Source: Phallus indusiatus
Taxonomy: Eukaryota > Basidiomycota > Agaricomycetes > Phallales > Phallaceae
NCBI GenBank assembly: GCA_027605045.1
Contig: JAQFWX010000085.1
Location: 87,600 to 151,599 of the forward strand
Direction: 5' to 3'
DNA length: 64,000 nucleotides
Below the pieces are notes generated by a model that was not told the origin of the DNA, did not search any database, and was given only the letters and a program-made list of their open reading frames with translations. Numbering within the stretch: the stretch's first letter is position 1; each line of letters starts with the position of its first letter. Positions 33,223 through 44,400 of this stretch are shown piece by piece. The translations under genes and the position numbers were made by a program.

Positions 33223-36006
33223 TCATGTCCATCCTCTAATTTTGGCAACGACAGAAAACACTTGATCATCAACAGACATCGACACCTCAGTCTTAACTCT
33301 CTCTTTCCCAGCATCATCACTCATCTCCACATACTCCTTCCATTTCTCCAAATCACTCCATTCCACATTCAGCGCTCGCACGATATTGGAAAGATACCCT
33401 AAATCCGAAGCGAGCTGAGCCGCACCACGAGGCGACGAAAGCGCGCGAATTGATGGAAGAACCGTCTGAGTCAGATGGGAAAGCAGTGAGAGAGCGAGAG
33501 AGGTCAGCCATGTCGATACGATTAGTTCGGCGGGGAAGTGTGGTTGTTGCTGTTGTGTTGGGATTGGAGGCGAAGCTATTGGTGGAAGTGGAGCGTGAAT
33601 TGGTGTTGGTGAAGGGATGGTAAGAGGCGGGATGGACGAGATTGCGGACGAAAGACGACGGAGATGGCGGGGTTCCGTGGGCTGTTGCTGTTGTTGCTGC
33701 TGTTGTGACGGCGATGTCATCGCAGACGACACGAGATAAGGTTGAAAAGATTCGATGTCAACGAAAGGAAGAGTTTCGATCGAAAATGCCAGAGCGTCAT
33801 CTTCAGCATATACTTCGAATAAGCGCGGGAGGTTCAAAAGCCCCTCCGAGATTCGTTGGATGGTTGGTGTCGGAGAAAGAGAGAATGTCGGTATGCGCAG
33901 TTCGTGTTTTCCGTGTTCTCTTTGTTTTGGGTCTGCCGCTGTCCAGACGGGAAGCGAAGCGTAGTTTGAGAGGTGTTGGAAGAGAGGTGATAGAAGGGTA
34001 TCTTGGAGCATGGTTTGACATGCTTTTGCGAATGTAGATAGTGAATCCCTTGTTTTGGAAAGTAGTGAGAGAGCGTTTTCGTGGATTACGGGGTTCGTTG
34101 TAGAATTGGGAGTATCCAGGCTTTCAAGAAGGGTATTTAGTTCTAAAGAGTTCAAGGTGGACTGCGTAAGAAGAAGAACCGCTCCCCGTGTAGTATTCGG
34201 GATGAAGAGACCTTGCGAATCAGACCTTGATAACTTGAGGGTGCTAGCCACCTGAACAAGCCCAGTACGAAGCTTGTGTTCAAGCAACATTAACCGTTCA
34301 CTAAAAACACGACACGCTTCGAGAAGGTACAGCGCAAATTGAATGGAACCCCAGTCCCTCGCAGAATAATCCAATTCGTCAAATGTATCATCCGGAATGG
34401 GCAGCCCGGAAGTTGAAGCTGATATAGCCGCTGAATTCGTAAGAAGATCGGACCGCGCGGTGTTTAAGAACGTTGTAAAAAGATAGTCGAGGGATTGTAA
34501 TAATCCTACGGCACCGTAACCATGTGTAAGATCCATGCAATGTGTAATCGAGTCCTCCGCCATGACAAAAACATCGCTAGATTGTTCTCTGAAGATTCTA
34601 GCCGACAGAGATCCTCCACCGCCATTGCCGAGAGCCTCTCCGCCATTCAAAATCTTGCCATGTACCGTATGTAAAGACTGCTCTATGAATTTCTTTTCCA
34701 AGAGCTCGTAATCGGATTGAATGTCCACAAAGGGTTCAAATAAAGCTTGCTCCCAAGCACCGGAATTGCCGGTAAATATCTTGCCGCTAACAGACATAGT
34801 CTGACGTAGAGGTGGTCCTATTCTACGGGACATTGACATGCGCTTCGATAGTCGTCTTGAATGAGACTTGGTCGTTTCTTCTGGAGGTGAAGTCACAGCT
34901 TGCGGCGAAAATAAAGCAGCTAGACCCATTTTCTCCAATATCTTATCGGCAGCGACTGCGAAATCCTCAGTAACACGGAAAGCCTTGATAAGCTCAGGAA
35001 GAGCCAATCCTCCATAATAGTCAGAGACGCTAGAAAGCCGCTGAGACAACGAAGGCGTCAGCGCGTCAATTGTCGTCTGTATAAAAGTCGAAAGAGTTTG
35101 CTGAGGATCGGGGAATATAGAGGAACAGTAGTTTTGTTCCTCTTGAATGATAGTCAAAAATCTTGCGAAAAACGCGCCGAGGAATTCGGAGAATCTAGTG
35201 GGTTTGGTTTCCTCCTTGCCAGTTTTCTGATGTTCACCTTCGATATCGCTAAACGAAGCTGAAGTCCACAATTCGACAAGAGGAGTTCGTCTGGATCCGT
35301 TATAGTAATTACGAAACTCCCCTTCGCGTTGTATGTTCGCAAAGACAGAATAATAGTTTCTGCAAGAAACAAGATCTTTGGTGTTTATAGCCGCGACCAA
35401 GGCGGAACTAAGAGCGGCCTCCAGCTGATTTTGCAAGCTTGTCATGAGAGCGCGACGGCTTTCGAATTCAGCCGTGTTCTGAAAGACCACCATGCTTTTA
35501 CTAGCTTCTGCCAGTCGTTCAGCAGCTTTGGCATATTGCAGTTCGGCGAGAAGAGATATGACTTCGGATTCTAAAGTGCTCCAGTTTTCGGCTTCCTTTA
35601 GAACATCTCTAGAAGCTTCCATTTGGCGTTTGACAGTATCCAGGTACGTCAGCTTTTCTAGTGCGTCGGTCGTCGTCTGGTCTTGCGTAGATGTAGCCAA
35701 TTTAGCTTGCAAACTCGAAAGAGCCTGCTTGAGATTGAGAGCGGACTCCCGCAAAAAGTGGAGATCGTATGTTAACCGCGGTACAGCCCGAGAAATATCG
35801 TCAATGGTGTGTTCGAGCTGACTTGACGTGTCTTGACATGCTATCTCCAGACGTGTTGCCAGTTCAGATACGTCCGGAATTGACGTGGATTGGTGTTCCT
35901 GTGCATTGTCATTGAGTAGTTTATTAATCCATTCTGCAATATCCGTGTGTTCTTCTAGTGATGCGAATAAATCGGATGAAGAGGGTACATGACTTTCAAC
36001 TTCCAT
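33223..36006 (-). CDS. COG7: Conserved oligomeric Golgi complex subunit 7
   Basis: COG7 belongs to lobe B of the COG tethering complex, which captures retrograde vesicles at the Golgi and so keeps glycosylation enzymes in place. This is one uninterrupted frame of 927 residues from the ATG at 36006. The N-terminus (DLFASLEEHTDIAEWINKLL) and the following coiled region (LTYDLHFLRESALNLKQAL, then LTYLDTVKRQMEASRDVLKE) fit the COG7 family, as does the segment LAELQYAKAAERLAEASKSM. The C-terminal third contains a Gln run (from a CTG/TTG repeat near 33685) and a Pro-rich loop before a final helical part. The lack of any intron in 2.8 kb is unusual beside its neighbours. It is divergently placed from the dioxygenase gene with 356 bases between the start codons. 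Confidence 0.88.
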   Translation of the reverse strand: MEVESHVPSSSDLFASLEEHTDIAEWINKLLNDNAQEHQSTSIPDVSELATRLEIACQDTSSQLEHTIDDISRAVPRLTYDLHFLRESALNLKQALSSLQAKLATSTQDQTTTDALEKLTYLDTVKRQMEASRDVLKEAENWSTLESEVISLLAELQYAKAAERLAEASKSMVVFQNTAEFESRRALMTSLQNQLEAALSSALVAAINTKDLVSCRNYYSVFANIQREGEFRNYYNGSRRTPLVELWTSASFSDIEGEHQKTGKEETKPTRFSEFLGAFFARFLTIIQEEQNYCSSIFPDPQQTLSTFIQTTIDALTPSLSQRLSSVSDYYGGLALPELIKAFRVTEDFAVAADKILEKMGLAALFSPQAVTSPPEETTKSHSRRLSKRMSMSRRIGPPLRQTMSVSGKIFTGNSGAWEQALFEPFVDIQSDYELLEKKFIEQSLHTVHGKILNGGEALGNGGGGSLSARIFREQSSDVFVMAEDSITHCMDLTHGYGAVGLLQSLDYLFTTFLNTARSDLLTNSAAISASTSGLPIPDDTFDELDYSARDWGSIQFALYLLEACRVFSERLMLLEHKLRTGLVQVASTLKLSRSDSQGLFIPNTTRGAVLLLTQSTLNSLELNTLLESLDTPNSTTNPVIHENALSLLSKTRDSLSTFAKACQTMLQDTLLSPLFQHLSNYASLPVWTAADPKQREHGKHELRIPTFSLSPTPTIQRISEGLLNLPRLFEVYAEDDALAFSIETLPFVDIESFQPYLVSSAMTSPSQQQQQQQQPTEPRHLRRLSSAISSIPPLTIPSPTPIHAPLPPIASPPIPTQQQQPHFPAELIVSTWLTSLALSLLSHLTQTVLPSIRALSSPRGAAQLASDLGYLSNIVRALNVEWSDLEKWKEYVEMSDDAGKERVKTEVSMSVDDQVFSVVAKIRGWT

Positions 36007-36362
36007 TCGGTTGAATGTTCTTCATGAAAGTTGAAAGTTTGTGAAAGATGAAATGTGTCGAGCCTGGCTGATAGAAAGGCGCCTTTTGACAAATCCAAAT
36101 GATCTCTGTTAAATAATTTCAAAATCAATGTAAAAAAAGCACATGGAGAGTGTTCTAAGAGGGGCTGCTTACAATGTCGAAACTGAACGAAACACCAAAT
36201 TAGTCCAAGGCAGCTCCGCCGAAAGTAACGTTTGTTACGTAATCTGTCACTGCACTCTAGCTCCGAGAATCCCATGGTCACCCACGGCGAAGCATCCTCT
36301 CACTGTGGGTGCATATATAATCAACAACAAGGATACAAAGATTGCCAGTGTCGTGCCTAGTA
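36007..36362. promoter_or_regulatory. Shared promoter region of COG7 and dioxygenase
   Basis: The start codons of COG7 (minus) and the intradiol dioxygenase (+) are 356 bases apart, so both promoters and 5' UTRs must lie here. I see no clear TATA box on either side. Confidence 0.5.
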
Positions 36363-37807
36363 ATGTCTACTGAAGTCAACAAAGCTGTTCCTAACTCATA
36401 CGGTCCCCCAACGGAAGAGTTTCCGGTACGATTGTTACATTGATTATTTCGCAGAATTGCTCATTGAGATATGATATAGCTCCCTGCGAACGATACGATT
36501 TTGACAAAGAATGCGATCAAGTACTTTGAACAGACACCAAACCCGTAGGCTTTGAGTTTGCAAGTTTCTGGTGGTTTGAGACTGATGCTTTTGTATTCAG
36601 TCGTAACAAGTTTATCTTTCAGAATCTTATTCGACATCTACATCAGTTCGTCAAAGAGACGGAGTACGTTATCTATCTATTCTCGGAAATGATTGGTATA
36701 TGCTCACCCTTCCTCGAATAGTATAACGACCGAAGAATGGATGACTGCTATCCAATTCCTCACAGAGACGGGTCAAAAATGTACAAGCATGTAAGAAAAA
36801 GATATCTCTCCCATATTTGCTACGATCTTCTCATCATCCTTGTCTCTCAAAGCCGTCAAGAGTTTATCCTTCTATCCGATGTCTTTGGTGTATCCGCTCT
36901 CGTTGATGCAATTAACAACCCAGCCGTCGACAAAGCCACAGAAACATCCGTCCTTGGCCCATTCTTCACCGAAGATGCTCACGACGGTACGTAAATACCC
37001 CATAATCTTCACTTATTTATATCTTATCGCCGAGAAAAACAGTCGCCTATGGAGAAAGCATAGCATCAGAAGGAAAAGGAGATTACATGTTAGTCAAAGG
37101 CCGTGTGACAAACATCCAAGGCGATCCCGTTCCGAACGCTACAATCGACACATGGGAGACGGATGGATTTGGGTTCTACGATACGCAATATGTTAAACGA
37201 GATGGTCCCGATTGTCGTGGGAGGCTGAAGACCGACGAGAAAGGGTATTATCAATACCGTGCTATCGTACCGGTGTCGTATCCTATTCCTGGCGATGTAA
37301 GCTGTTCTACTCTTCTCTGAAATTCAATTTGCTCAGAGTTTTTCTTCAAGGGTACTGTTGGCAGAATGCTGGAATTGGTTCATAGGCATAATAATCGACC
37401 TGCTCATTTGCATTTAATGATCGAGGTAAAGTCGTCTTACCACAACTATACATAAACCAGTCAAGATGAACTGTCTTTTATGTAGGCTCCCGGGTATCAT
37501 AAACTCGTAACAGCATTGTATCCCGAAGGCGACCCATATGTAACATGCGATACCGTATTCGGGGTTAAGAAATCCTTGGTTGTGGTACGCCCATGTCTCT
37601 CCAAACACCCAACTTTGTTGATCTGATCATCGCATCAAGAAACTCGATACAATTGAATCAGATGATGAAGCGAAACAGTACGGGTTCAAACATGGACCCG
37701 TCAAAGTGCTGAACCGCGATTTCGTTCTGTTGACCGAGCAAGAAGCTGCAGAAGCGAGAAAGAAAGTAACCGAAGCCAATATCCTGAAAGACACCAAATT
37801 TGTTTGA
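36363..37807 (+). CDS. Intradiol ring-cleavage dioxygenase, hydroxyquinol-type
   Basis: This Fe(III) enzyme cleaves a catechol-like ring between its two hydroxyl groups; the likely substrate is hydroxyquinol (1,2,4-trihydroxybenzene), a step in fungal breakdown of lignin-derived aromatics. Nine exons join in frame: 36363-36425, 36480-36544, 36601-36663, 36722-36790, 36853-36986, 37043-37296, 37351-37425, 37486-37584 and 37640-37807, giving 329 residues. The N-terminal dioxygenase helical domain contains IRQEFILLSDVFGVSALVDA and SVLGPFFTEDAHD. The catalytic domain has WETDGFGFYD with iron ligand Y177, PVSYPIPGDG with Y211, and RPAHLHL with H235 and H237. It lacks a signal peptide, so it is probably cytosolic. 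The choice of hydroxyquinol over catechol rests on general resemblance and is not proved. The gene is tail to tail with NSA2, only about 120 bases apart. Confidence 0.9.
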
Positions 37808-37927
37808 GTAGTAATATTGCTGTTATAGCTCTTTATAAATGTGTCATATATCGTGTAAAGTATTGGAACATAAGACTGCATGATGGGTTTTTTTATACAA
37901 ATTAACATATAGTCCATGTTTATACCA

Positions 37928-39050
37928 CTATAAGAAAGAAGGCAATCCATGAGCATCTGAAAAGGGTACGGTGAAAACATGAAAGACGTACACAAAACTG
38001 CATTGACGCATCCGTCGTTTTCCTAATTCGAGTATTCATAAGCACAAATATGTAAGAAGAGCCATGAACGTAACACATACAGGATTATTCGTGACCTGCG
38101 CGTACTTCCCGAACACAACCTTACCACCGGTAGTAACCATACCCAACTCTGACACATTCACCTCGATAACTGTTCCTTTTGTCATTACACCGAGTTGTGT
38201 ATACATGGGTGATTGCGGGTTCTTCTTAACACCCAGGATGGACAGTTGGAACGTAGCTTTCAAATCGGCTGTTCGTTCATCGCCAGAATCAATAGCTGGT
38301 AGAGAAAAGCACAAGAAGCAACATACGATGTGTAACGTTTGCTTTCTTATACCGTAACGCCATCGGTCTAATAAACCGCTCGAGTTTAACGGGTTTACGT
38401 GTGAACCCTTCCCCGACAAACGTCGCCTTCGTAACCATCCGCTTCCAAGCTTTTGACTTGTTCTTCCCAGTTCTTACAACCTTAAACATCTCATCCTCCG
38501 CGATCCCCCTAACCTTAGGCAACGGCACCGCATACTTCGCAGCCTTGTCTTTCCGTTTCTGTTTAAGAGCTGTGCTAAGAGCTTTTGCATCCTTCTGATT
38601 CTCCCTGTCTAATAGATATGTCGGTAAAGCTCCTTCAGGACCCGACTCTGTCTTTTGTTTAACATTTCGTTCGTCATGCGCTCGGAGTGTCTTTTTAAGT
38701 TGGACCTTTTCAGCATGGCGTTTTTTATGTAGAAGTTTGGCTTTGATACCAAAGATTTTTTGAGCTGTTGCGGAGTTCTTGTGAGCTTCTCTTGCAATTC
38801 GCTTTCGTCTAGTTTAAGAAAGTTTGAGAACTTTGAAAAGGAGAGGGACATGGGTTTGTCGTACTTTCGCTCAAAGTAGTCTAACCGCCTTCCGTGGCGT
38901 TTGATATGCTCTTCGATGTACTCGTTCTAATGAAAGATAAGACAACTATTAAAAAAGCAGCATATCTGATAACCTACTTGAGGCTAAACGAAAAGAAAAG
39001 TAATCAGTATAAATAACTCTTCACAGAACTGCAAGATACAATCTTACCAT
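37928..39050 (-). CDS. NSA2: Ribosome biogenesis protein NSA2
   Basis: NSA2 (TINP1 in animals) acts in the nucleus on pre-60S particles and is needed for 27S pre-rRNA processing. It is related to ribosomal protein S8e. Seven exons join in frame: 39050-39048 (the ATG alone), 38983-38978 (six bases, Pro-Gln), 38926-38865, 38808-38327, 38268-38081, 38022-37992 and 37956-37928. They give 266 residues, close to the 261 of yeast. The start is then [20 protein letters not shown], the conserved family start. [45 protein letters not shown] and [15 protein letters not shown] follow, and the end [11 protein letters not shown] is also conserved. The last intron would be only 35 bases; without it the frame runs on to 37627 and overlaps the dioxygenase gene, which is less likely. 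Confidence 0.93.
38978..38983 (-). other. NSA2: Six-base microexon of NSA2
   Basis: CCTCAA lies between an acceptor ending TTTAG and a donor GTAGGT. It restores Pro-Gln between the lone ATG exon and the exon that starts with Asn-Glu-Tyr, giving the invariant MPQNEY start of the family. Without it the protein would begin MNEY. Confidence 0.75.
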
Positions 39051-39228
39051 CGTCAAAGCGTCGTCTTAAATAAAAAAATCAAGTTTTATGTGTGTGACGT
39101 GTTTGGTCATCACCAGCGCCTAACAACAATTTCACTCCAAGCACACATTACTTACACGTTGACTATTACACTCTAGGCATTCTCTTCTTCTTTGTTTATT
39201 CTTCTTTTTCTCCTTTATTCTCCAAATA

Positions 39229-40198
39229 ATGGCATACGACAATCAATACGGTTCACCCTATTCGCACCAATACACACCTGCGCAATCAACACCTTTACAG
39301 TTTTACCAGCCCAACCCAAGCGATTACGCTGGATCGCATGCGCACGCGAGTGCAAACCTAGATGGCCATATGGCAGCAGGCAATGTCGGTGTTGGTGCAA
39401 ATGCATCGTTTGGTGGTTCAATTCAGCCTGCTGGTGGATGGTGGAGTGCCTTTGGAACGGCTGGTTTTGAAGGCGAGCCACCGCTATTAGAAGGTCTCGT
39501 GCATACTCTTTTTCTTTGCTTTTATAAGCCCGAGCTGGTTTTAAATATTCATTTTTTTTACCTAATTTAGAACTTGGAATAAACTTTTCTCATATTCGCG
39601 CTAAAACGATGACTGTCCTGAATCCTCTAAGAAGAATTGACGACCATATCATGGACGACGCTGATCTTGCTGGACCTGTCATCTTCATTTTTTCATTTGC
39701 TACCTTTCTCCTTTTCGTACGTCTCGCACGCTATAGCACCTTTGCTCGACTTCTAACTTACATTCTGATTTCTCCTTTCTAGTCCGGTTCACCTCAGTTC
39801 GGATCGATATACGGTGTCGCTCTGTTAGGGACCATCTCACTATACCTCCTTCTTAACCTCATGAGTGAATCGGGAATTGACGCGTACCGGGTAGCATCAG
39901 TGCTGGGATATTGTCTCTTACCCATGGTGGGCGTCGGCGCAGTTAGTGTAATGGTCGCTCTTGAGTATGCTCTTCTCTAAAATCTTGTCTTGAAACCGTA
40001 TATAACCTCTTTGTTTTTCTTAGCGGCCTAGTAGGATACATTCTATCCGTCGTCTCCGTCATCTGGTGCACATACGCCGCGTCAGGAATATTCGTAGTTG
40101 TCCTTCGCATGTCAAATCAGCGGCTTCTCGTTGCATACCCAGTTGGACTTTTATACGGCTGTTTCGCTTTACTCAGTGTTTTTAGAGGCGGAAAGTAA
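39229..40198 (+). CDS. YIP1: YIP1-family Golgi membrane protein
   Basis: Yip1 is a multi-spanning protein of the ER and Golgi that works with Yif1 and Ypt/Rab GTPases in ER-to-Golgi vesicle formation. Four exons join in frame: 39229-39493, 39571-39716, 39783-39964 and 40024-40198, giving 255 residues (yeast Yip1 has 248). The N-terminal 80 residues are soluble and rich in Tyr, Gln, Gly and Ala. ELGINFSHIRAKTMTVLNPL follows, the conserved segment just before the membrane region. At least five hydrophobic helices follow, including GPVIFIFSFATFLLF, GSIYGVALLGTISLYLLLNL and SVLGYCLLPMVGVGAVSVMV. The end is VGLLYGCFALLSVFRGGK, typical of the family. NSA2 lies divergently, its ATG 178 bases away, so the two share a short promoter region. 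No disruption is seen. Confidence 0.93.
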
Positions 40199-40475
40199 TG
40201 TTCACTTTCCAAACCAAAAAGTGTATATATCTCCCACATATAATGCTTATATATACCAAGCACAAACCAATCCAAAGAGTAAGAGAACATCCGGGTTATT
40301 TATAGTCCATCTGTGCTTAGTCATCCCGGCATATGATTATGACGTCTCCGACCGAGTTTGCTTTTAAATCCCCACCTGGCCCATGTACAGGGCTTTCTCT
40401 TCGCTCTCACTACGACATCGACTCACACTCGCACCGTCCCGCAAATTATTCTATACATCGTCAATCTTTCGAAAC

Positions 40476-41256
40476 ATGCCTCGATCGGCAGAAACAGCAT
40501 CGTTTCAAGTAATAAACTGCCATTAGTTTATCTAATCTATCTTATCATCTTTATCCAGTTCAATCACACTATGATCCGTGTCAAGGATCCGAATGTATCG
40601 ATTAAATTCTACACTGAAGTACTCGGAATGGAGGTTGTATCCAGTAAAATCATCTCGTTTAACTTAAACCGACCCATCTTAAAACTAATCCGACTTGGAA
40701 TTCAGAGTCGGCGTTCACGGATTTCACGCTGTACTTTTTGGCTTATGATCACTCCAACGGCGCTGATTCTCTTGAGACCAAGCAAGCAAATAGAACTAAC
40801 CGCGAAGGTTAATCTCAATAATTCTTGTCTGTACTCACATACTCATCGCGATGATCACGATATCCAGGTGTTCTCGAATTAACTCACAACCACGGCACGG
40901 AGAACGACGCCAGCTTTAAAGGATACCACAACGGAAACAGCGATCCTCGCGGTTTCGGACACATCGCGTCAGTAAAAGATATACTATGGGTTACGTTTGA
41001 CTAAATATCTGTTGTCTAGCATCTCGGTAGACGATGTCGAAAAGGCTTGCGAGCGCTTTGAGAAACTCGGCGTGAAATTCCAGAAGAAACCGTCTGATGG
41101 GAAAATGCGCCATATCGCTTTTATCTTGGACCCAGATGGCTACTGGGTTGAGGCACGTCTCGTCTCTTTTTCTTTCCGGGAACTTATCCTTATTGAAAGA
41201 CTGAAACATTGAACAAATAGATTGTTCCCACCCGTTTGAAGACCGGCGATGCTTGA
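40476..41256 (+). CDS. GLO1: Glyoxalase I (lactoylglutathione lyase)
   Basis: Glyoxalase I turns the hemithioacetal of methylglyoxal and glutathione into S-lactoylglutathione in the cytosol. Six exons join in frame: 40476-40508, 40559-40643, 40706-40807, 40868-40967, 41020-41152 and 41221-41256. They give 162 residues, one glyoxalase domain rather than the fused double domain of yeast. The metal ligands expected from the family are present: H14 in [12 protein letters not shown]77 in [10 protein letters not shown]105 in RGFGHIA and E151 in [15 protein letters not shown] and the helix [15 protein letters not shown] are also typical. The last intron begins with GC rather than GT; splicing it gives the normal end WVEIVP-RL. 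If it were retained the protein would end about 20 residues later with an unrelated tail. The start ATG is the first in frame. Confidence 0.92.
41153..41220 (+). other. GLO1: Probable GC-AG intron of glyoxalase I
   Basis: The donor reads GAG followed by GCACGT and the acceptor AAATAG. Removal of these 68 bases joins WVE to [11 protein letters not shown] and a stop, which matches the family ending. No GT donor in the right phase is present. Confidence 0.65.
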
Positions 41257-41431
41257 ACCACGAATAAATAAAGTTGAAAGAAACTCAACACAATGAATGA
41301 ATGAATGAAGAAATGAAATTTGTTCGTATTATTAGTGTAGTGTGTAAGATAACATATATGCTTTGTGATCATGTGAAATAAAACAAACCATGAATGAGTA
41401 ACTATGCAAAGAAAAAAATATCCGATTCTCT

Positions 41432-44400
41432 TTAAACATCCTCCATAGGCACTTCCTCTTCTTCACCCTCCTTCTCATCCTCAGCTCCTTCAGCCTTGAC
41501 AGACTCATGAATTCTCCTCCTAGTAGCCATCTTCAGCTGCTTATTATAAACCTCTAAAAGCATATTCATCAACACTTCCATAGGTAACGTCGCATACTCA
41601 TGAACCCGTGGCGGAACAGTCTCTTTAAGACCTAACCACGGCGCCTGCGCATCCGGCGTCGCTTCTCCCAATTGCTGAATCGTCCCGTAATCAATAGACG
41701 TCTCGGACCGAGCGTGATATTTTCGCGGGAGTCGTTGTTGTGACTGATGTTGGTGTTGACGGTGATGATCGGGTTCTGGTGGTACGGTTTTAACAATAGA
41801 ACTTTGTCCAGGTCCTATTACTGCTATACCAACTCCGGGACCACCGGCTGCTGCAGACGCAGAAGGAGGGTTGATATCGATTGAACCAGGTGCAACAACC
41901 CCTCTAATGGCCGAATCAGTTGAAACATTCGAGGTCACCAGTGTAGGCGGCAACGCAATCGACGCAGCAGCATCTCTCATAGCAGCCTGCGTTTTCCCTC
42001 CAAAACTAGTCGCAGCAAGCGCCCTCTCAATTTCAATCCCAAGTCCTTTCACCAACGCCCCCGCCCAAATGTAGAGCGACAAATTGAGTGAGACGTATAT
42101 ACTTCTTAAAGACTGCACGCGTTCATCTGGTGCGGCGACGAGATCGTAGTGTAGAATTTCTTGTCGTCCGTCTTCTCTTGTCAAGTCGTATTCGACATCG
42201 CTGTTCATCTCGAGATTCATCGCCGGAACGCGAGCAATCGTCCACTCGCTCGCCCCTTTCAAAAGTCGTTCCAGCCATGGTACAGCGAACAAGTCCTTAG
42301 TCTCCACCGCACGATACCTGAGAGAAGAGTATTTCGAAAGATAAAGCGATGAAAACGCCAACTTCAAAGATCGACTCGGAGGTGAATCCAAGCGGTGTAA
42401 AATATATCTTTCCAGATCGGCGTGTACGTCTCGTCCTTGGAATAACGCCATCTCCGAATCGTTTGGATTTCGGAATAATCCGACTCGGATACTGGACAGT
42501 CGAAGATCCATACGTTGAACGACCGTATACGACGTGAGCGAGCTTGAGTCTTTACTCTTAGTTTGAGCAGATCGCATCATCGCATCTGCCACCTCAGTCA
42601 GCGTATTATCGGACCGGGGCAAATACGCCATCGACGAGGCCGCTAAAACTTTTCGTGCATCCATTTCTTGAGTTTTGAGATCACTTCGTAGTTTATCGAG
42701 CAACATAATAATCCGAGGAACGCATTGAAGATTCGCGATGGCTAAAACGTCTGTTCCCGTTACGGAGAATTCCAAGCGGAGGATACGTTCTTCGACAGGA
42801 AGTTGCCAGTCGATGGAACTCCAGTCATCAGCGATACGTGTCAAAAACGGCTCAGCACTAGAAACAAATCTATGAGAAAAACAAACGAGAACTGTAGCGA
42901 AAAAAGAGACATACTGATATTGCAACAAGACTCGTCTCTCAGATTGCAAAACAATATCCAAGGGACCACTTCCCAACGTAACATCCAGCATCTGAGACGC
43001 ACCATGACTGAACTCCAAAGCATTACTTCTCACACGCGAAGTGATAAAATAAAACTCCGGAAGACGCATAAATCCATTGAGAGGTCTATCTTCGGCAAAA
43101 TCGAGATCAAGTGCTGCAATTGTGAACGTAAACTCTGTTCTCCGTTGCGTTATACAACTTGTAAAAACGGGAGAGGTGAACGTTAATTCTGCGGAGGCGA
43201 TATTATGGCCGAGATCGGCTGTAAGCTTGATTTCTCGTGCTCGAACGAGGATTATCGTTTTCAGATCCGACACGCGTGTTTCCGTGTTAACGGGTGGAGG
43301 CGCCGTTTTTTTGGGAGCAGAGGTTGGAGAGACAACCGGTATACGGTCGACATAAACAGCTTTCATGATTAAGAGATCTTGTAATCGATCGAATCTGAAT
43401 CCAGCGTCGAACTCAGTATCCAGAACCACCGATAAAATAGGCGACGGAGGAAAAGATGAACGAGACTTTCGATCTCGTTCGTCTTCAGAAGGTTGTGTAT
43501 ACGAAACAGAAAACGAAAGTCCGCGAGTGTTAGCATAAGCAGTTCGAACGGTTCCACCTTGATATCTCGTGTGCCGTAAATCCAGTTTCAAATCCGCTAC
43601 CGTTCCTGCAAATTGCAATGTCTTCATCGTGGGCGATAGAGTTACCAAAAATCCACCACTCTCCCAGTAGACGACAGCTGCTACGTCCAGGCCTGACAGA
43701 ATTTCCAACCGAGACATGTCGATGCGTAAACTGAAACTGAGTTGAATTCCAGCTAATACACCCGGAGAAAGGAATTCGCTGCTCTCCTGACCGTGGCTAA
43801 TACTAATCTCGGACGCGGAGAGATCTTCGAACTGGGGAGTAACAACCGCCACAGTGGTATCGTTTTTCGGTTGAGATTTATCTTGCGAATGCAGCAAATG
43901 ATTCTGCAAATTGTTTGCTACTCCGATAAAGAAATCCAATATTGGAGCTTGAATCGTGTTCACCGTACTTTCAACCCGAGCTCTAAACGTGAGAAGTGCA
44001 GTAGACTCGGGTTCTGCAGGGTTTTTAGAACGGAGCTTTCCTCGATATTCACCCCAAACTAGAAGAGTGGGGAACGTAATAATTTCCGCTTCGTTATTGT
44101 GATGAAGGCGCATGCTCCCAGTTCGAAAAATAAGTGCCATGAGAACCTGCGAAGCCATAATAGATTGATAAGCCGTGTCCGTCGAGAGCGATTTCGATGG
44201 TTGTCTACTATTCTGTTCGACTTGAAAGCTTCCCACCGTTTCACCAGTGCGGGGTTGCTGAAGTTTCTCAATCCTCGCTTTCCCCCGCTCGTAAACGTCA
44301 ATTAGACCGAACACATTATCAACGATCTTGGGATCCAAGTGCAGCCTAAACCCATTTACTACTCCTGTTAAATGTATTTCGGGTGGGGAGGCCAGAGCGA

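Noticed and set aside
37627..37995. Minus-strand frame extending NSA2 through the dioxygenase 3' end
   Set aside because: It would add about 120 unconserved residues to a protein whose family ends just after VNAVL, and it overlaps coding exons of the neighbour in antisense.
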